Source: Deinococcus aquaedulcis
GTDB taxonomy: Bacteria; Deinococcota; Deinococci; Deinococcales; Deinococcaceae
DNA length: 64,000 bases
Reading direction: 5' to 3'
NCBI RefSeq assembly: GCF_019693445.1
Contig: NZ_JAHRBL010000010.1
Coordinates: forward strand, 1-64,000
Part shown: positions 61,189-64,000 of the stretch, piece after piece
How positions within the stretch are numbered: the first letter of the stretch is position 1
Layout of the letters: each line of letters starts with the position of its first letter
The notes under the pieces: generated by a model
What the model was told of the DNA's origin: nothing
The model's database searches: none
Seen by the model: the letters and a program-made list of their open reading frames with translations, nothing else
Translations under genes and position numbers: made by a program

Positions 61189-64000
61189 TTACTTGCCGAC
61201 AAACACCGCTGTGGTCAGCGCCGGAACCGTCACACTGTTACCGCTGGCCTTGCTGGTCTTCACCGTTGCGTCGGTGCTGGTGGCCAGGACCGGGTGCAGG
61301 CTCAGGTTCAGGCCAGCCAGCGCCGCGTCGCTCAGGGTGACGCTCTGGCCGCTGGCGTTGAACACCACCACGACGTTGCGGTAGGGGTTGGTCGCGTTCA
61401 CGGCGCCGCTGAGTTTCATGGCGATCACGCCGGGGGTCTGGTTCGGGCCCACGTTCAGGAAGGTCAGGCTCTGCTGCACCTGCGCGCCCGTTTCCATGCG
61501 GAAGAGGCTGCTGGAGTAGCGCACGCGCAGCATCTCGCGGTAGTGGTCAAAGGCGCGGGTGATCTCGGCCGTGCCCGGCTTCAGGGCCGCGTTGGCCAGC
61601 AGCGGGCGGTACAGATCCCAGTTGCCGCTGTTCTTCTCGGCGGGCGGCAGGCCCTTGCCAAAGCCGTTGCTGGCGCGGGTGTAGTCCAGGGTGTTGAACC
61701 AGTCGCCGCTGTTGTAGCTGTCGGTGTCAAAGCTCTTGGAGCGCAGAATCTCGTCGCCGGCATACGAGAAGGGCAGGCCCTGGCCCAGCAGCACCACGCT
61801 GTGCGCGAGGTTCTGCATGCGGGTGCGCTGCGCCGGGGTGGCATTGGCGGGCGCCTTGAGCAGCACCGCGTCATAGATGGTCTGGTTGTCGTGCGCGCTG
61901 ACATAGGTGATGGCCTCGCGCGGGCTGGCGGCGTAGCCAGCGGGGGCCGAGCCGTACTTCAGGTCGGCGCCCGTCACGGTCTGGCCCGCCGCGTTCGTGA
62001 AGCGGTAGTCGCGCAGGTTGCCAGTCAGGCCAATGCGGACCAGATCGGCCAGGGCCAGCGCCTTATTCTTATCGGCATTCACGGGCAGGCCGTTGGGCAG
62101 CACGAACGCGCCCGTGGCAAAGCCCTGTTCCTGCAGGCCGCCGAAGGGGTTGCCGCCGCGCACCGCGTCGCGCAGGCGGTCATTGAAGGTGCCAATCCCC
62201 AGGCCGTACAGGTTGAGTTGCGTGGCGTTCTTGCCCCGGGCGTTGCTGGCCACCTCGCCAAAGTCCCAGCCCTCGCCGTACAGGTAGATGCTCTTGCCAT
62301 CCACGCCGTCTTTTTGCACCGTCAGGGCGTCCAGCGCGGCGCGGGCGGCCTGCATGTCGGCCACCATGTGGTGCCCCATCAGGTCGAAGCGGAAGCCGTC
62401 CACCTTGTAGGCCCGGGCCATCAGCACCAGGGTGTCCACCATCAGTTTGCGCATCATGGCGTGTTCGGTGGCGGTGTTCGAGCAGCAGGTCGAGTTCTCC
62501 ACCGCGCCATTGGCGTTCAGGCGATGGTAGTACCCGGGCACGATCTTGTCCAGCACCGACCGCTCTGCCTGTCCACTGGACGCCGTGTGGTTGAACACCA
62601 CGTCCTGCACCACGCGCAGGCCCATGCCGTTCAGGGCCGCCACCATGCGGCGGTATTCCAGCGTGCGCTGGTCCGGGTTCACGGCGTAGCTGCCTTCGGG
62701 GACCATGTAGTGGTAGGGGTCGTAGCCCCAGTTGTAGGCGTCCTGGTCCTTCACAGCGCCAATGGCCTTCTGCTGCTCGTCGCTGTTGGGCGCGAACTTG
62801 CTGAGGTCGCCGGGGGTCTTCCACTGGCCCTTGTCCTCGTTGATGGTGGCAATGTCGAAGGTGGGCAGCAGGTGCACGGCCTTCAGGCCCGCGTCGGCCA
62901 GGGCTTTCAGGTGCTTGTTGCCGTTGCTGCCCGCCTGGGTAAAGGCGAGGTAGGTGCCGCGCTGGGCCGCCGGCACGCTGGCGTCGGCGGCGCTGAAGTC
63001 GCGCAGGTGCAGTTCGTAAAAGCTGAGGTCCGAGGCGCTGCGCAGCGCGGGCTTTTTCAGCGCGTCCCAGCCCTGGGGCTTCTGGGCGGCGTCGTTCAGG
63101 TCCACCATGACGCTGCGGGTGCTGTTGCGCGTCAGGGCCACCGAGTAGGGGTCAGTCACGAGGTTCGTTTCGATCTTGCCGGTGCTGGGGGCAAAGACCT
63201 TGACCTCGTAGCGGTAGGTGCCGCCCTTCCAGCCGGCCGCCCCCTTGGCCGTCCACACGCCCTGCGCGTCGCGCGTCATGGGCACGACCGTTTCGGCGCT
63301 CGATCCGCTGGTACTTAGGCGCAGTTTCACGTCCTGTGCCGTGGGGGCCCACAGGCGCACGGTGGGCACGTTGCCCTGCCACGTCACGCCCAGCGGGCCG
63401 TTGTAGGTGTACAGGTCGTCCAGCGCCCAGGCGGTCTGCACGCCCGTGGCGTCCAGCACGGTGCCGTCGGGCAGCACGCTGGACACGGCCAGTTGTCCGC
63501 GCAGGGCCTCGGAGATGCGGGCGCGGTCCTCGGCCCGCACGCGCAGCAGGGCGTAGTTCGCCAGATACGGCGCTTTGGCCTTCTGGGCCGCGCTCAGGCC
63601 GCCGTCCACGGGTTCCAGGGTCAGGCTGTCGCCGCCGTCCACACCCGCTGCTGTCAGCTTCAGGCCGGCGTTCTTGGCGGCGTGCAGGGTCAGGAAGGCG
63701 CCGGGCTGCACCAGTTCTGGCTTCACGGCAATCAGGTCGCGCGACAGCATGATCGCCTGCGCCCGCATCAGGTCGCCCACCTGGCGCACCGAGGTGTCGG
63801 GGCGGGTGGTGTACACCTGGGTTTTGCCGCTGACCACCCAGGCCTGATTGCCCTGTTCAGCGGCCAGGGTCATGTCGGGGCCGGGGTCCTTTTCGTCACC
63901 CTTGTGCACAATGAAGTTGAGCTTCTTCCAGTCTGTTTTCATGGGCACGTCCCAGTACACGCCAAACGAGTTGGTACCCGTCTGGGCCAGCGGCTTGGTC
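61189..64000 (-). CDS. pulA: Pullulanase type I (partial, 5' end outside window)
   Basis: At least 936 residues of a secreted-type alpha-glucan debranching enzyme. The N-terminal part visible at the edge (VYWDVPMKTDWKKLNFIVHK) is a PUD/CBM41-like carbohydrate-binding repeat. Then come pullulanase signature YNWGYDPYHY and the four GH13 regions: DVVFNH, GFRFDLMGHH, GEGWDFGEV and SAHDNQ. The frame stays open to 64000, so the start codon is upstream of the window. It releases maltosyl/maltotriosyl units from pullulan and amylopectin. Confidence 0.93.
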   Translation of the reverse strand, partial: TKPLAQTGTNSFGVYWDVPMKTDWKKLNFIVHKGDEKDPGPDMTLAAEQGNQAWVVSGKTQVYTTRPDTSVRQVGDLMRAQAIMLSRDLIAVKPELVQPGAFLTLHAAKNAGLKLTAAGVDGGDSLTLEPVDGGLSAAQKAKAPYLANYALLRVRAEDRARISEALRGQLAVSSVLPDGTVLDATGVQTAWALDDLYTYNGPLGVTWQGNVPTVRLWAPTAQDVKLRLSTSGSSAETVVPMTRDAQGVWTAKGAAGWKGGTYRYEVKVFAPSTGKIETNLVTDPYSVALTRNSTRSVMVDLNDAAQKPQGWDALKKPALRSASDLSFYELHLRDFSAADASVPAAQRGTYLAFTQAGSNGNKHLKALADAGLKAVHLLPTFDIATINEDKGQWKTPGDLSKFAPNSDEQQKAIGAVKDQDAYNWGYDPYHYMVPEGSYAVNPDQRTLEYRRMVAALNGMGLRVVQDVVFNHTASSGQAERSVLDKIVPGYYHRLNANGAVENSTCCSNTATEHAMMRKLMVDTLVLMARAYKVDGFRFDLMGHHMVADMQAARAALDALTVQKDGVDGKSIYLYGEGWDFGEVASNARGKNATQLNLYGLGIGTFNDRLRDAVRGGNPFGGLQEQGFATGAFVLPNGLPVNADKNKALALADLVRIGLTGNLRDYRFTNAAGQTVTGADLKYGSAPAGYAASPREAITYVSAHDNQTIYDAVLLKAPANATPAQRTRMQNLAHSVVLLGQGLPFSYAGDEILRSKSFDTDSYNSGDWFNTLDYTRASNGFGKGLPPAEKNSGNWDLYRPLLANAALKPGTAEITRAFDHYREMLRVRYSSSLFRMETGAQVQQSLTFLNVGPNQTPGVIAMKLSGAVNATNPYRNVVVVFNASGQSVTLSDAALAGLNLSLHPVLATSTDATVKTSKASGNSVTVPALTTAVFVGK

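Overview
The window looks like a chromosomal segment of a Deinococcus-type bacterium. It is very GC-rich and compact. The protein repertoire fits that genus: a proofreading-poor PolA, a class Ib ribonucleotide reductase, a c-di-AMP receptor (DarA), secreted FAS1 repeats, LysM peptidases, DUF1844 and DUF4142. At least 17 genes lack a Shine-Dalgarno site and instead carry a TANNNT-like -10 box 6 to 9 nt before the start codon, the leaderless arrangement known from Deinococcus. I see no tRNA, rRNA, CRISPR array, prophage or full insertion sequence.

Layout. 1-8 kb: a minus-strand assimilatory sulfur cluster (DUF4395 protein, sulfite reductase, cysC, cysH, sat, then a sulfonate/taurine-like ABC importer). 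8-10 kb: a secreted chagasin-like inhibitor and two paralogous phosphoribosyltransferases. 10-13.5 kb: type II NADH dehydrogenase coupled to an acyl-ACP-reductase-like protein, plus a quinone oxidoreductase. 13.5-18.6 kb: a beta-oxidation operon (FadJ-like fusion and thiolase) with a HicAB-type toxin-antitoxin pair between the two genes, then a VOC dioxygenase. 18.6-33.4 kb: lipoproteins, MiaB, an amidase, envelope proteins, two LysM peptidases, Dtd, a prenyl synthase and hydrolases. 33-41 kb: SecA, a ferritin-like protein, an unusual membrane diguanylate cyclase and a DUF4142 protein. 41-50 kb: PolA, the nrd operon, DarA and a winged-helix regulator. 50-56 kb: a NatAB-like exporter, a phosphoesterase and a three-FAS1-domain protein. 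56-64 kb: FtsK, a JAMM peptidase, a nucleoside hydrolase and a pullulanase cut by the window edge.

Most striking points. The diguanylate cyclase at 37827-39299 starts with a three-helix domain that matches the plant/cyanobacterial ethylene-binding domain, with the Asp, Tyr, Cys and His positions conserved, followed by GAF and an I-site GGDEF. Its stop codon lies in the terminal inverted repeat of a 103-bp MITE-like element. The dehydrogenase at 11106-12212 resembles cyanobacterial acyl-ACP reductase and keeps the catalytic cysteine. CysH has the full [4Fe-4S] APS-reductase signature although an APS kinase is translationally coupled to it. A 47-residue membrane protein and a small-RNA candidate sit in the otherwise empty 40.25-41.1 kb gap.
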